64,000 nucleotides of DNA from an uncultured Bacillota bacterium (GTDB lineage Bacteria > Bacillota_I > Bacilli_A > RFN20 > CAG-288), in contig CASESG010000001.1 in NCBI GenBank assembly GCA_949290645.1, positions 276,495 through 340,494 on the forward strand, given 5' to 3'. The position numbers were made by a program, and so were the translations under genes. The notes beneath the pieces are model-generated. The model had not been told where the DNA came from. It was given only the letters and a program-made list of their open reading frames with translations, and ran no database searches. Below are positions 36,115-45,496 of this stretch, one piece after another. Position 1 is the first letter of the stretch. Every line of letters begins with the position of its first letter.

Positions 36115-36420
36115 ATGGCAGACAAAAAACCGATTACGAAAGAAGATTTGGCGGAACAGCTCGCCAAGGACGGCCGGATGCAGAAGGGCGAAGCTCTTCG
36201 TGCGGTCGAGCTGATCTTTGCGGCAATCGCCAAGGGCCTCATCGATCCGGATTTCGGCTCGGTGAAGGTCGCGGGATTTGGCACCTTCACGCTTGTCGAC
36301 CGTCCGGGGCGCACGGGCGTCAATCCTTCGGACACGACGCAGAAGATTCAGATTCCCCCCAGCAAGGCGGTCAAGTTCAAGCCCTCCAAGACGCTGAAGG
36401 ACCTCCTCAACGATCGTTAA
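36115..36420 (+). CDS. HU-family DNA-binding protein
   Basis: 101 aa from ATG 36115 (SD AGGCAGG). Nucleoid protein that bends DNA. It has the HU dimerisation helices and the GFGTF turn (about residue 55) followed by the arm region RTGVNPSDTTQKIQIP, where the usual RxGxNPxTG consensus is recognisable. A terminator follows, so it is monocistronic. Confidence 0.93.
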   Translation: MADKKPITKEDLAEQLAKDGRMQKGEALRAVELIFAAIAKGLIDPDFGSVKVAGFGTFTLVDRPGRTGVNPSDTTQKIQIPPSKAVKFKPSKTLKDLLNDR

Positions 36421-36429
36421 AGATCTGTT

Positions 36430-36457
36430 GGCTGCCTCGTCAGAGGCGGCCTTTTTC
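36430..36457 (+). terminator. terminator of the HU gene
   Basis: GGCTGCCTC-GTCA-GAGGCGGCC (one G-U pair) followed by TTTTT. Confidence 0.88.
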
Positions 36458-36462
36458 CTTTC

Positions 36463-37167
36463 ATGAACATCACCTTGAAGGACGGACAGATGCAAGTCTT
36501 TTCCTTGCTCTGCCAGAAGCTCGGAAATGACAATGTCTTCCTGGTCGGCGGTTGCCTCCGGGACGCCCTGCTGGACAGGGAGAGTTTTGACATGGACTTT
36601 GCGGTGAGAAACGACCCGGGTCAGATCGCCAAACTCTTTCCCTACGCCCTCTATTATGAGAAGTTCGGGACGATCTCCTTCAAGCTTCTTCCGTATCACG
36701 TGACGATCGCTTCCTTCCGGGAAGAGAAGAAGTATTCCGACTTCCGGCATCCGCAGGAGGTGCACTTCGTCAACTCCCTCTATCGGGATTACAAGAGAAG
36801 GGACTTCACGATCAACTGTCTCTATCTGGACTATCTCGGAAACCTGATCGACCCCACCCGGAAAGGAATGAAAGACATCGAGAACCACCGCATCCGCACG
36901 GTCGGAAATCCCTATCGAAGGCTCCAGGAGGATCCTCTGAGGATCTTGCGTGCGGTTCGCTTCTCTCTCTGCCTTGGCTTTTCCTTGTCTCCGATGCTGG
37001 AAAAGGGGATTCTCCGCCTCCGTCCTCTTGTGGACCATCTCAATCCGGACAAGATCCGTCAGGAGATCGACAAGTGCGAGGAGAGGTTTCGCAAGGAGAT
37101 GGTCTTGCGATTGAATCTGGAAGAATATTTGGAAAAGAAGGAGGAAAAAGTAGATGAACATCACTGA
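36463..37167 (+). CDS. short CCA/poly(A)-type tRNA nucleotidyltransferase
   Basis: 234 aa class II nucleotidyltransferase containing only the head and neck: LVGGCLRD (about residue 27), the catalytic DMD (about 44-46), RRDFTIN (about 108) and EDPLRILRAVRF (about 150). The body and tail domains that bring usual CCA enzymes to about 400 aa are absent. ATG 36463 sits right after the HU terminator without an SD; ATG 36490, preceded by AAGGACGG, is an alternative start. It overlaps the DnaD-like gene by 14 bp. It is probably needed for tRNA 3'-end repair. Confidence 0.82.
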   Translation: MNITLKDGQMQVFSLLCQKLGNDNVFLVGGCLRDALLDRESFDMDFAVRNDPGQIAKLFPYALYYEKFGTISFKLLPYHVTIASFREEKKYSDFRHPQEVHFVNSLYRDYKRRDFTINCLYLDYLGNLIDPTRKGMKDIENHRIRTVGNPYRRLQEDPLRILRAVRFSLCLGFSLSPMLEKGILRLRPLVDHLNPDKIRQEIDKCEERFRKEMVLRLNLEEYLEKKEEKVDEHH

Positions 37168-37801
37168 GAAGGACATTCCCTTTGCGACCTTGTTGATCAA
37201 GCGCTATCCGCTCTATGACCTCTCCGAGCTGGATGCGATGGTGCTCTTGGTCTCGGACAAGGTCCTGGAGATCGAGGATACGCTTCTGACCTGCGACATC
37301 CTCTCTTCCTACATGAAGGCATCCAGGGAGGACATCGACCTCTCCCTGTCGAAGCTCCTCTCCAAGAACTTCGTCGAAGTCGTCGACGTTCCGCAAAAAG
37401 GCTTGCGGAGCACCTTGGATTCCTTCAAGAAGCGCCTCTTTGCCGATTGGGTCAGGGACATCACCCTGGAGAAGAAAGTCGCCCATTCCAAGGACGGTGC
37501 GGAGAACCTCTATGAGGAACTCGAGAGGATCGGGGGAAGGACTCTTTCTCCCATCGAGAGGGACATGGTGACCAAGTGGCTCCAGTCGGGAGCGACCAAG
37601 GACATGGTTCTGGAGGCGACCAAGAGAACCCTGACCAAAAGCGGAGATCTCTCCTTCAAACGGGCGGACAAGATGATCCTGGAGCTGGAACGCTCGGAGG
37701 GACGGAAGAAGATCGGGGTCTCCACCGTGGATGAGGACTTGAAGAAGAAGCAGGAGATTCAGGACATCATCCGCAACACCCATTGGACCATCGATGACTA
37801 G
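37154..37801 (+). CDS. dnaD: DnaD-domain replication initiation protein
   Basis: 215 aa. The N-terminal winged-helix part is followed by a DnaD/DnaB2 domain (LYEELERIGGRTLSPIERD near residue 118, then a helical stretch). DnaD acts in primosome assembly in Bacillota. It is followed, with 8-bp overlap, by nth; dnaD-nth is a conserved pair in Bacilli, which supports the call. Confidence 0.85.
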   Translation: MNITEKDIPFATLLIKRYPLYDLSELDAMVLLVSDKVLEIEDTLLTCDILSSYMKASREDIDLSLSKLLSKNFVEVVDVPQKGLRSTLDSFKKRLFADWVRDITLEKKVAHSKDGAENLYEELERIGGRTLSPIERDMVTKWLQSGATKDMVLEATKRTLTKSGDLSFKRADKMILELERSEGRKKIGVSTVDEDLKKKQEIQDIIRNTHWTIDD

Positions 37802-38432
37802 GGTCGAAATTCAGGAATTCCTCAAGAGATTGGAGGAATGCTTTCCTCACACCGAATGCTTTCTCCATCACGAGAATGACTGGCAGCTCTTGATTGCCAT
37901 CCTTCTTTCGGCCCAGGCGACGGACAAGAGCGTCAACGAGGCGACGAAAGTCCTCTTCTTTCACTTTCCTACGCTGGAGAGCCTTGCCAAGGCCGAGGAA
38001 GAGGAAATCGAGAAGGACATCCACAAGGTCGGCCTTTCCCGAAGCAAGGCCAAGAACGTCAAGAAGACTGCCCAGATCCTGCTGGAGAAGTATGGCGCAG
38101 AAGTCCCGAAGGACAGGGTGGAGCTAGAGAAGCTTCCCGGAATCGGGCACAAGACCTCCGGTGTCTTCCTGGCCGAGGAATATCAGTATCCCTATCTTCC
38201 CGTGGACACCCATGTCCATCGGGTCACAGAAAGGCTGGGACTTGTCCCGAAAGGCTTGACTCCGGATGAGGTCGAGGAGATTCTCGAGAGAAAGCTCAAG
38301 GCTTCCGTTCCCATCGAAACGCATCGAAGATTGATCCTTCTGGGAAGGAATTATTGCTTGGCTCGAAATCCACATTGTCTGGATTGCCCTGTTCGGGAAT
38401 TCTGCAAGGAAGGGAAGAAGAAAAATCGATAA
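37794..38432 (+). CDS. nth: endonuclease III
   Basis: 212 aa base-excision DNA glycosylase/AP lyase. The helix-hairpin-helix LPGIGHKT carries the catalytic lysine (about residue 119), VDTHVHR the catalytic aspartate (about 137), and the C-terminal cluster pattern C-x6-C-x2-C-x5-C (CLARNPHCLDCPVREFC) binds a [4Fe-4S]. Confidence 0.96.
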   Translation: MTRVEIQEFLKRLEECFPHTECFLHHENDWQLLIAILLSAQATDKSVNEATKVLFFHFPTLESLAKAEEEEIEKDIHKVGLSRSKAKNVKKTAQILLEKYGAEVPKDRVELEKLPGIGHKTSGVFLAEEYQYPYLPVDTHVHRVTERLGLVPKGLTPDEVEEILERKLKASVPIETHRRLILLGRNYCLARNPHCLDCPVREFCKEGKKKNR

Positions 38433-38622
38433 TTCTCCTCGATGTGGGAAGCGGGGCGAGGATTCCGGCTGGGATGAAATGAGAAAGGGGGAGAAGCTTA
38501 TCCTCCCTTCTTTTGGGAAGGAAATCCCTTCCGGAAACGAAGAATAGCCGGAATGCAACGAATCGTTGCTTCCCTATCGCTTTCCTCGATCTATACTTTT
38601 CTTGTCGATAAGGAGGCCAAAC

Positions 38623-39396
38623 ATGGAATTCAAAGATCGGCTGATCGAGCTGAGAAAGGAAAAGGGAATGAGCCAGGAAAAGCTGGCTAACGTCCTAGGC
38701 TTGACCCATCAAGCCCTTTCGAAGTATGAACTGGGGCTTTCGGAGCCCGACATTGCGACGCTCAAGAGGATGGCTGCCGTCTTTGACGTCACCATCGACT
38801 ATCTGGTTGGGAAAAGCCCGAGACGAAAGGAGAAAGCTTCCTCTCCTCTGGAATTCTTCAAGTTTTTGCCGAAGAAGAGATATGCCTATCTGCTCCTCTC
38901 TTTCTTGATGCTCATCGTCTTGTCGCTCTATTCTCTTCCGGCAACGGGAACTTCGATTTCTCTCTCCACAATCAACGTGAATGTCAATCTGGAGACGGCA
39001 CAGACCTTCTTTGGCCTCTTGGAAGGGTCGGAGTGGTATTCCACAAACTCCCTCTATTGTTCTGGCGTGGCCCTGAATATCGTTGCTGTCGTTCTGGTCA
39101 GTGCCTTGTTCCTCTTGGGCTTTGCTGGTTTCCTCTATCCTTTTCGCAAGAGGAAGTTCTTCTTTTGGATGGTCGCTCTGTCTCTTGTCGCTTGCGTTTT
39201 CGCAATCACCGGTTCTGTCCTGTGGTGGATTGGCTTCTTCCGTCATATCGAAAGCCTTCCCACTTTCTTCTTTGGCCACATCTATGCCGGGATACTGATC
39301 GCTCCGATTGGAATCCTTGTTTCCTCCCTGGCCTTCTCCATCCTCTATGCTGTCCTGGAAAGGAAAGAGAGGAGCGGGATGAAGGCCGTGAAATAG
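38623..39396 (+). CDS. XRE-family regulator with membrane domain
   Basis: 257 aa from ATG 38623 (AAGGAGG SD). Residues 1-65 are an HTH_3 domain (MSQEKLANVLGLTHQALSKYE). From residue 85 onward there are four hydrophobic segments, so it is a membrane-tethered DNA-binding protein that could sense envelope state. No partner gene is adjacent. Confidence 0.8.
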   Translation: MEFKDRLIELRKEKGMSQEKLANVLGLTHQALSKYELGLSEPDIATLKRMAAVFDVTIDYLVGKSPRRKEKASSPLEFFKFLPKKRYAYLLLSFLMLIVLSLYSLPATGTSISLSTINVNVNLETAQTFFGLLEGSEWYSTNSLYCSGVALNIVAVVLVSALFLLGFAGFLYPFRKRKFFFWMVALSLVACVFAITGSVLWWIGFFRHIESLPTFFFGHIYAGILIAPIGILVSSLAFSILYAVLERKERSGMKAVK

Positions 39397-39492
39397 TTCT
39401 TTTGCCTTTGTGATAGCTTATGAGATTGGTTGAGAGGAAAAGAAAGTAATTTTTCAAATATTTGTTACTTTGCTGATAGCATTTCTTTCTTC

Positions 39493-39528
39493 AAAAACAA
39501 AAAGCCGCCTTCCTTTCGGAAGACGGCT
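39493..39528 (-). terminator. terminator of clpB
   Basis: On the minus strand an 11-bp stem AGCCGTCTTCC/GGAAGGCGGCT with GAAA loop, then TTTTTGTTTTT. Confidence 0.9.
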
Positions 39529-39533
39529 GAGAC

Positions 39534-42095
39534 TCATTCCTTGAAGCAGAGCTGATTCTTGTTCAGGTCGAGGGTGACGTGATCGATGACCTTGCCTTTG
39601 AGGATTTCCTCGGCAAGAGGAGTCTCGACGTTGTTCTGGATGTAACGGCGCAACGGCCTTGCTCCGTAGACGGAATCGAAGCCTTCCTGATGGATCTTGT
39701 GGACGGCCTCTTTGGTGTAGGTGAAGGCGACGTTCTTGGTGGCAAGACGTCTCTGGAGCTCGTTGAGGAACTTCTCGACAATCTTATCGACGACCGCGTC
39801 GGTGAGGGAGTGGAAGAGGACAATCTCGTCGATTCGGTTGAGAAATTCCGGGCGGAAGGACTTCTTGAGCAGGCCCATGACTTTCTTCTTGCTCTGTTCA
39901 TTCTCCCCTTCCAGGAGATACTCGGAACCGAGGTTGCTGGTCATGATGATGATCGTGTTGGTGAAGTCGACCGTCCGTCCCTGCCCATCGGTGAGCCTTC
40001 CGTCATCGAGAACCTGAAGAAGGACGTTGAAGACGTCGGGATGGGCCTTTTCGATCTCGTCGAAGAGAATGATGGAATAGGGCTTCCTGCGGACGGCTTC
40101 GGTCAGCTGACCGCCTTCCTCATATCCGACATAGCCCGGAGCGGCGCCGATGAGACGGCTGACCGACTCCTTCTCCATGTATTCGGACATGTCGATCCGG
40201 ACGATCTGTTTCTCGGAATCGAAGAGCTGTTCCGCAAGGGCCTTGGCGACTTCCGTCTTTCCGACACCTGTGGGTCCCAGGAAGAGGAAGCTACCGATCG
40301 GACGGTTCTCGTCGGAAAGACCGGCACGGCTTCTCAGGATGGCGGAGGAGATCTGGGTCAGGGCTTCGTCCTGGCCGATGACGCGCTTCTCGAGCTCCGC
40401 CTTGAGGGAGAGGAGCTTGTTGGACTCGCTCTGGGTCAACTTGCTGACCGGGATTTCCGTCCAGCCGGAGACGACCTGGGCGACTTCCTCGTCGCTGACG
40501 ACATCGGAGAGCAGGCGGCCCTCCTTGCTCTGCTCGGAGTTGTACTTCTTCAGCTCCTCCTGAAGCTTTGGAATCTCTTCGTTCTGGAGACGGGCGGCAG
40601 TCAGATAGTCGGCATCGGACATGGCCTTCTCCAAATTGAGCTTGGCGAGGTCGAGTTTCTTCTTGCTCTCCTTCTGACGTTCGCTTTCTTCCTTCTCCGC
40701 AGCCCATTTGGCCTGCAGCCCGTCCTTCTTGGACGTGAGTTCGGCGATTTCCTTATCCATCTCTTCCTTTCTCTTGAGCGCCGACGGGGAATCGTCGTTC
40801 TTGAGGGAGACTTTCTCGATCTGGAGCTGCATCAGCTTGCGGCTGGCTTCGTCCAGCTCTTCCGGCATCGTGTCGATCTGCATCCTCACTTTCGCACAGG
40901 CCTCGTCGATCAGGTCGATGGCCTTGTCCGGAAGAAAACGATCGGTGATGTAGCGCTTGGAGAGGGTGACGGCGGCGATGATGGCGTCATCCGTGATCTC
41001 GACTCCGTGATGCTGCTCGTAGCGGTCCTTGATGCCGCGGAGGATGGCGATCGTGTCGCTGATCGTCGGCTCGTCGATGAGAACCTTCTGCATACGACGG
41101 GCAAAGGCCTGATCCTTCTCGATGTACTTCCGGTACTCATCCAAGGTCGTCGCACCGATGCAGTGGAGCTCGCCACGGGCGAGAAGGGGCTTGAGGATGT
41201 TGGCCGCATCCAGACCGTTTTCTCCGATGGCCCCGGCACCGATCAAGGTGTGGATCTCATCGATGAAGAGGATGATCCTTCCTTCGCTCTTTTGGACTTC
41301 CTTCATCACGGCCTTGAGCCGTTCCTCGAACTCGCCGCGGTATTTCGCACCGGCGATAAGGGAGCCGACATCCAGCTCGTAGATGGTCTTGTCTTTCAGG
41401 CTCTCGGGGACATCGCCCTTGAATATACGCCAGGCAAGGCCTTCGACGACCGCGGTCTTGCCGACACCCGGATCGCCGATCAGGACGGGGTTGTTCTTGC
41501 TCTTCCGAGAGAGAATCTCCATCACCCGACGGATTTCGTTGTCTCTTCCGATGACCGGGTCGATCTTGCCCATCGCGACTTCGTCGACGAGATCTCTTCC
41601 GTATTTCTTCAGGGCCTCGTATTGGCTCTCCGGGGCATCGGTCGTGACGTGGTTTCCGCCACGGATCTGATCGATGACCTTGGTGAAACTCTTCTCGTCA
41701 TAACCTTCGATTTGCTCCAATTCCCTCAAGATGGAATGACGGGATTGGAATTGGGCAAGCAAAAGATGCTCGACGGAAAGAAAGTCGTCTTGCATCTTCT
41801 TCTGAATCTTGCTTGCGACGTAGAGGATGTTCTTGACATCCGCCGAAGGCTCGGGGTCGCTTGTCGACGTCGTCTTTGCGGTCTCCGCAATGAAACGATC
41901 GATGATCTGGGAGACTTTCTTCGGATCGATGGAAAGCTTTCTCAAGACGTTGAAGTAGAAGGAATCCTCTTGGTCGAAAAGCGTGCGGAGCAATTCCGGG
42001 ACGTCGAAGGAGGGCAAGGATTTCTCCTTCGTCAAAGCCAAGCCGTCATTGATGGCCTGGATGACTTTCTGCGTATATCGCTGTTCTTCTGCCAT
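39534..42095 (-). CDS. clpB: ATP-dependent disaggregase ClpB
   Basis: 853 aa Hsp100 chaperone that reactivates aggregated proteins with DnaK. An N-terminal Clp_N domain (about 1-140), first AAA+ module with GDPGVGKT (about 200), long coiled middle domain (about 400-520), and second AAA+ module with GPTGVGKT (about 605) are all present. Start 42095 follows AAAGGAGGA; an in-frame upstream ATG lies within the promoter and was rejected. Regulated by CIRCE/HrcA (see the operator entry). Confidence 0.97.
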   Translation of the reverse strand: MAEEQRYTQKVIQAINDGLALTKEKSLPSFDVPELLRTLFDQEDSFYFNVLRKLSIDPKKVSQIIDRFIAETAKTTSTSDPEPSADVKNILYVASKIQKKMQDDFLSVEHLLLAQFQSRHSILRELEQIEGYDEKSFTKVIDQIRGGNHVTTDAPESQYEALKKYGRDLVDEVAMGKIDPVIGRDNEIRRVMEILSRKSKNNPVLIGDPGVGKTAVVEGLAWRIFKGDVPESLKDKTIYELDVGSLIAGAKYRGEFEERLKAVMKEVQKSEGRIILFIDEIHTLIGAGAIGENGLDAANILKPLLARGELHCIGATTLDEYRKYIEKDQAFARRMQKVLIDEPTISDTIAILRGIKDRYEQHHGVEITDDAIIAAVTLSKRYITDRFLPDKAIDLIDEACAKVRMQIDTMPEELDEASRKLMQLQIEKVSLKNDDSPSALKRKEEMDKEIAELTSKKDGLQAKWAAEKEESERQKESKKKLDLAKLNLEKAMSDADYLTAARLQNEEIPKLQEELKKYNSEQSKEGRLLSDVVSDEEVAQVVSGWTEIPVSKLTQSESNKLLSLKAELEKRVIGQDEALTQISSAILRSRAGLSDENRPIGSFLFLGPTGVGKTEVAKALAEQLFDSEKQIVRIDMSEYMEKESVSRLIGAAPGYVGYEEGGQLTEAVRRKPYSIILFDEIEKAHPDVFNVLLQVLDDGRLTDGQGRTVDFTNTIIIMTSNLGSEYLLEGENEQSKKKVMGLLKKSFRPEFLNRIDEIVLFHSLTDAVVDKIVEKFLNELQRRLATKNVAFTYTKEAVHKIHQEGFDSVYGARPLRRYIQNNVETPLAEEILKGKVIDHVTLDLNKNQLCFKE

Positions 42096-42126
42096 ATTCA
42101 AGTCCTCCTTTCGTGAAGACGACTTT

Positions 42127-42154
42127 ATTATAGGCCGAAACTTAGCACTTTCAA
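42127..42154 (-). promoter_or_regulatory. promoter of clpB
   Basis: On the minus strand TTGAAA (42149-42154), 16 bp, TATAAT (42127-42132). Confidence 0.75.
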
Positions 42155-42168
42155 GCATAGAGTGCTAA
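42142..42168. promoter_or_regulatory. CIRCE operator (HrcA-binding site) of clpB
   Basis: TTAGCACTT-N9-GAGTGCTAA matches the CIRCE consensus (TTAGCACTC-N9-GAGTGCTAA) with one mismatch and overlaps the -35 box, so HrcA should repress clpB. hrcA itself is not in the window. Confidence 0.93.
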
Positions 42169-42308
42169 ATTTTGATAAGAGACCCTTCGGGAGCCTCATC
42201 TTTTGCCGGAGAAACTTTTCTTCTTTTCCGTTGTTTTGGCTTCTTTCTCCTTCTTCCCTTTTTTCGGACGGTTCAGGAAACTATAATCAAGGCAAGGAGA
42301 TTTGATTC

Positions 42309-43349
42309 ATGAACCCAGTCCTTATCGCGATCCTTGTCGTGCTCCTCATCCTTTTCCTCTATGTCCTTGTGATGATGCTTCTCTATGCCTTTGTCATGAA
42401 GAAGATGATGTGGGTTCGAGGAAAGGATCCCGACAATCCCTGCTACCTTCGCTTCGAGGATTACGAGATGGAGCTCGAGAGGAAGACCTATGTCTGCGGG
42501 TATTACGGAAAGGGAATCCGAGGTTACATCTACAAAGAAAAGGGAAGGAGAGCCTTCCAAGGCTTTGTCGTCCTCTCCCACGGTCTTTTCGGGACGCACG
42601 TCCAGTACCTTATCGACATCGATATGCTCTGCAAGGCGGGCTATCTCGTCCTGGCCTACGATCAATACGGCTGTGGCCTTTCTGACGGAAAGAACCAAGA
42701 GAGCCTCGGGACGGGAGTCTACGTCCTTGAGAATGTCCTGAGGGACATCAAGAAGAGAAATGTCAACGCCTCCCTTCCGATTTCTCTCTATGGCCACTCC
42801 TGGGGAGCCTATTGCGTCCTTGCCGTCTTGAAGGGTCATCCCGAGATCGTCAAGTGCGTCTGCCGGTCGGGCTTTGTTTCCCCGACCAAGACGGGAGTGA
42901 GTGTCCTTCGTCACGTCAACAGGGTCCTCTACTGCCTCATGCTCCCCCTGGTCTATCCTCTTTCCCTGCTTCTGATCGGGCCGAGGAACATGATCAGCGC
43001 CAGACGCGGCTTCAAGAATAAGAGGACGAAGATCCTCCTTGTCCATGCCATGGATGACCCGATGGTCGAATACAAGACAAGCCAGGCCTTTTATGCGAAG
43101 AAGCATCCCCAGGACAATGTCCGGGTTCTGTTGACGGAGAAGGGACTCCACAATTCCTTGATCACGGAAGAGTCGAGCGAGAACTACCGCCGGCTGACAA
43201 GCGAGTACAAGGAGATCATCTCCATCCAGGATCTTGCGGAAAGAAAAAGGCGGGAGGAAGAGTTTGTCTCTTCCCTCCGCCGCAGGGAACTCTATCTCTT
43301 GGACGAGAACGTCTCTCAGACGATTCTCTCATTCCTCGAAGAGGACTGA
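42309..43349 (+). CDS. membrane-anchored alpha/beta hydrolase
   Basis: 346 aa with an N-terminal membrane anchor (residues 4-28) followed by an alpha/beta-hydrolase fold. The nucleophile is the serine in GHSWG (about residue 164), the acid is in HAMDDPMV (about 246) and the histidine in KGLHNS (about 280). It is similar to the lysophospholipase/acylaminoacyl-peptidase-like hydrolases of Bacillota; the substrate is unknown. The AAGGAGA SD and a TATAAT lie upstream. Confidence 0.85.
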   Translation: MNPVLIAILVVLLILFLYVLVMMLLYAFVMKKMMWVRGKDPDNPCYLRFEDYEMELERKTYVCGYYGKGIRGYIYKEKGRRAFQGFVVLSHGLFGTHVQYLIDIDMLCKAGYLVLAYDQYGCGLSDGKNQESLGTGVYVLENVLRDIKKRNVNASLPISLYGHSWGAYCVLAVLKGHPEIVKCVCRSGFVSPTKTGVSVLRHVNRVLYCLMLPLVYPLSLLLIGPRNMISARRGFKNKRTKILLVHAMDDPMVEYKTSQAFYAKKHPQDNVRVLLTEKGLHNSLITEESSENYRRLTSEYKEIISIQDLAERKRREEEFVSSLRRRELYLLDENVSQTILSFLEED

Positions 43350-44588
43350 TCCGTAGTTCTTCTTTCCGCGCTTGACGAAGACATATCCGCCGTCGAGGCT
43401 GTCCTTCTTTCCGAGGACGTAGTTGACGTCGGTGACCTTGTTTCCGTTGATCTTGACGGCTCCGTTGTTGATGAATTCCCGGCTTTCCCGACGGGAGGAG
43501 GCCAGTTTCAGGTCGATCAGGACATCGACGAGGCTCTTCTCTTCCTTCTGATGGACGAGGACAAGGCCGTCGGTGAGCTCGGAGAGCTCTTCCTTTTCCA
43601 GTCCGGAGAAGTCGTCGGAGAAGAGGGCCTTGGACATCTTCTCGCAGGAATCCGCCGCTTCCTTTCCGTGGAGAGAGGTAACGATGGTGCGGGCGAGTTC
43701 CTTCTGCCCTTCCCTTCTCTCGGGGTGTTCCATGTGATTCTTGTAGATGCTGTTGATCTCCTCGATCTCCCGGTCGTCGAAGATGTAGAGATACTTGAGG
43801 ACGTCGCTGTCGGAGACGTTCATGAAGTACTGATAGATGCGATAGGGAGAAGTCATCGTCGGATCGAGGTAGAGGGCACCGTTCTCGCTCTTTCCGAACT
43901 TCTTTCCGTTGGCATCGGTGATGAGCTTGAAGGAGAAGACTTCCGCCTTGCTTTCGCTTCCCTCGCTGCGCTTGAGGAAGTCCAAAGCCGTGGTGAGGTT
44001 TCCCCACTGGTCGCCGCCGCCGAACTGGATCTGGCATCCGTAGTCTCTATAAAGACGCAGGAAGTCTCCCGACTGCAGGATCATGTAGCTGAATTCCGTG
44101 TAGGAGATTCCGGATTCCAGGCGGGACTTGACGATTTCCTTGGACAGCATGTAGTTGACCTGGAACTTCTTTCCGTAGTCCCGAAGGAAGGAAAGGATGT
44201 TGGTCTTGCTCCACCAATCGTAGTTGTTGAGAATGATTCCCTTCTCGGGATCGGAAGTGTCGATGTATTTCGAAAGTTGGGCCTTGATGGCCTTGGCGTT
44301 CTCCATGACTTGCTCTTCGCTCAAGAACCTGCGCTCGCTGCTCTTGCCGGAGGGGTCTCCGATCATTCCGGTCGCACCGCCAAGGACGGCGATGACCCGG
44401 TGTCCGGCCTTCTGGAAGCGCTGGAGGATGTGAATCATGATGAAGTTTCCGAGCTGAAGCGACTTCGCACTGGGATCGAATCCGCAGTAGAGGGTCGTCT
44501 TGTTCTGTAGCATTTCCTTGATGGTCTTTTCGTCCGAAAAGCTTTCGAGCAGGCCTCTTTTCTCCAAATCGTCGATGAGGTTGGTCAT
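43329..44588 (-). CDS. tyrS: tyrosyl-tRNA synthetase
   Basis: 419 aa class I synthetase. The signature that is usually HIGH reads QLGN (in CGFDPSAKSLQLGNF, about residue 45), and the KMSKS-equivalent reads KFGKS (about 232), a form seen in Bacillota TyrS. A C-terminal S4 domain binds the tRNA. SD AAGGAGAG. It converges with the hydrolase gene, overlapping it by 21 bp. No T-box is seen upstream. Confidence 0.94.
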   Translation of the reverse strand: MTNLIDDLEKRGLLESFSDEKTIKEMLQNKTTLYCGFDPSAKSLQLGNFIMIHILQRFQKAGHRVIAVLGGATGMIGDPSGKSSERRFLSEEQVMENAKAIKAQLSKYIDTSDPEKGIILNNYDWWSKTNILSFLRDYGKKFQVNYMLSKEIVKSRLESGISYTEFSYMILQSGDFLRLYRDYGCQIQFGGGDQWGNLTTALDFLKRSEGSESKAEVFSFKLITDANGKKFGKSENGALYLDPTMTSPYRIYQYFMNVSDSDVLKYLYIFDDREIEEINSIYKNHMEHPERREGQKELARTIVTSLHGKEAADSCEKMSKALFSDDFSGLEKEELSELTDGLVLVHQKEEKSLVDVLIDLKLASSRRESREFINNGAVKINGNKVTDVNYVLGKKDSLDGGYVFVKRGKKNYGSVLFEE

Positions 44589-44615
44589 ATCTCTCTCCTT
44601 GCACATATGTAGCGC

Positions 44616-44915
44616 TCAAGAGTATAGCTCAAAATCCTCTTCAATACGAGAGTAGACAAAAGGGTGCTGGACTTCCTTTCCCGTCAGGATCAGCTTTTCC
44701 CTTGTCCAGAGCTCATAGACGACCTTGGTCTCGTCTTCTTCGATGAGGACGAAGCGGAGCCGGCCGTCGATCCCAGCTCCAGGAAGCTCTTCCTCTCTCG
44801 AGAGGTTCTCGTTCACGATCGTGGCGCTTTCCAAAGACCATTTCTGGCTTTCCTGTGTCAGGGCCAGGTCGTGGACGGAAAGGGCCAAAGGAAGAAAGAA
44901 GAGGAGCATCTTCAT
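44616..44915 (-). CDS. small exported or membrane-anchored protein, 99 aa
   Basis: A short hydrophobic N terminus (about residues 3-14) resembles a signal or pseudopilin-like leader; the rest is polar and beta-rich. It overlaps the upstream membrane gene by 4 bp. It may be an extracellular partner of the two membrane proteins, but no family is recognised. Confidence 0.5.
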   Translation of the reverse strand: MKMLLFFLPLALSVHDLALTQESQKWSLESATIVNENLSREEELPGAGIDGRLRFVLIEEDETKVVYELWTREKLILTGKEVQHPFVYSRIEEDFELYS

Positions 44916-45496
44916 AGGATGGCCAGATACGTGAGAAGCAAGAGCGGGATGAGAAGAAGAGCGGGAAGATAGGAGGGCATGTCCCTGTCCTTTCTCTTTG
45001 CGAGCAGGGAGCGATAGTCTTCCAGATCCTCTTCCAGGATCTCCTCCTTGAAGGCCAGCCTTGTCACCTTGTCGGCCAGGATCTGGTCTTGTGCGATACA
45101 ATCTTCGAAGTCGCTTCGAGTGAGCTCTCTTCTTTCCAAGGCCGAGACAAGTCTCTCTTTAAGAGGCGAGATGGGAAGGCGGTCGATTGCCATCTTCAAG
45201 GATTCGTTTCCTTCTCTTGTCATGGAAGCGAAGAGAAAGAAGTCTTGGAAGAATTCCTTTTCCGTCCTCTCGTTTTCCCCTTCCTTTTCCGGCAGGAGAA
45301 AGAAGATGGCAAATGATGCGACGGGGAGAAAAAAGATCCAGATGACCTTCCGTGTCAAAAGGCCCAGGACGATACCCAGGACCAGGGCCAGGAAAAAGAA
45401 AAGAAGCAGGAACTTGTGCCCTTTCTTCTTCGATCTACTCTCGACGGTCTTGTCCTTCTTTTTCCTCTGGAAGAGATTCTTCAGTTTCTCAAGCAT
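44912..45496 (-). CDS. membrane protein with T2SF-like topology, 194 aa
   Basis: Two N-terminal membrane segments (about residues 28-66), a helical cytoplasmic domain of about 100 residues (about 75-170), and a C-terminal membrane segment. This layout recalls the TadB/TadC or GspF platform proteins, but no sequence motif proves it. SD GGAGGTGG; overlaps the next upstream gene by 8 bp. Confidence 0.55.
   Translation of the reverse strand: MLEKLKNLFQRKKKDKTVESRSKKKGHKFLLLFFFLALVLGIVLGLLTRKVIWIFFLPVASFAIFFLLPEKEGENERTEKEFFQDFFLFASMTREGNESLKMAIDRLPISPLKERLVSALERRELTRSDFEDCIAQDQILADKVTRLAFKEEILEEDLEDYRSLLAKRKDRDMPSYLPALLLIPLLLLTYLAIL

Noticed and set aside
39579..42116. Very long open frame (845 codons) on the plus strand opposite clpB
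   Set aside because: It is the mirror of the strongly supported clpB gene; its translation has no family pattern and no SD. GC-rich codon bias produces such shadows throughout the window.
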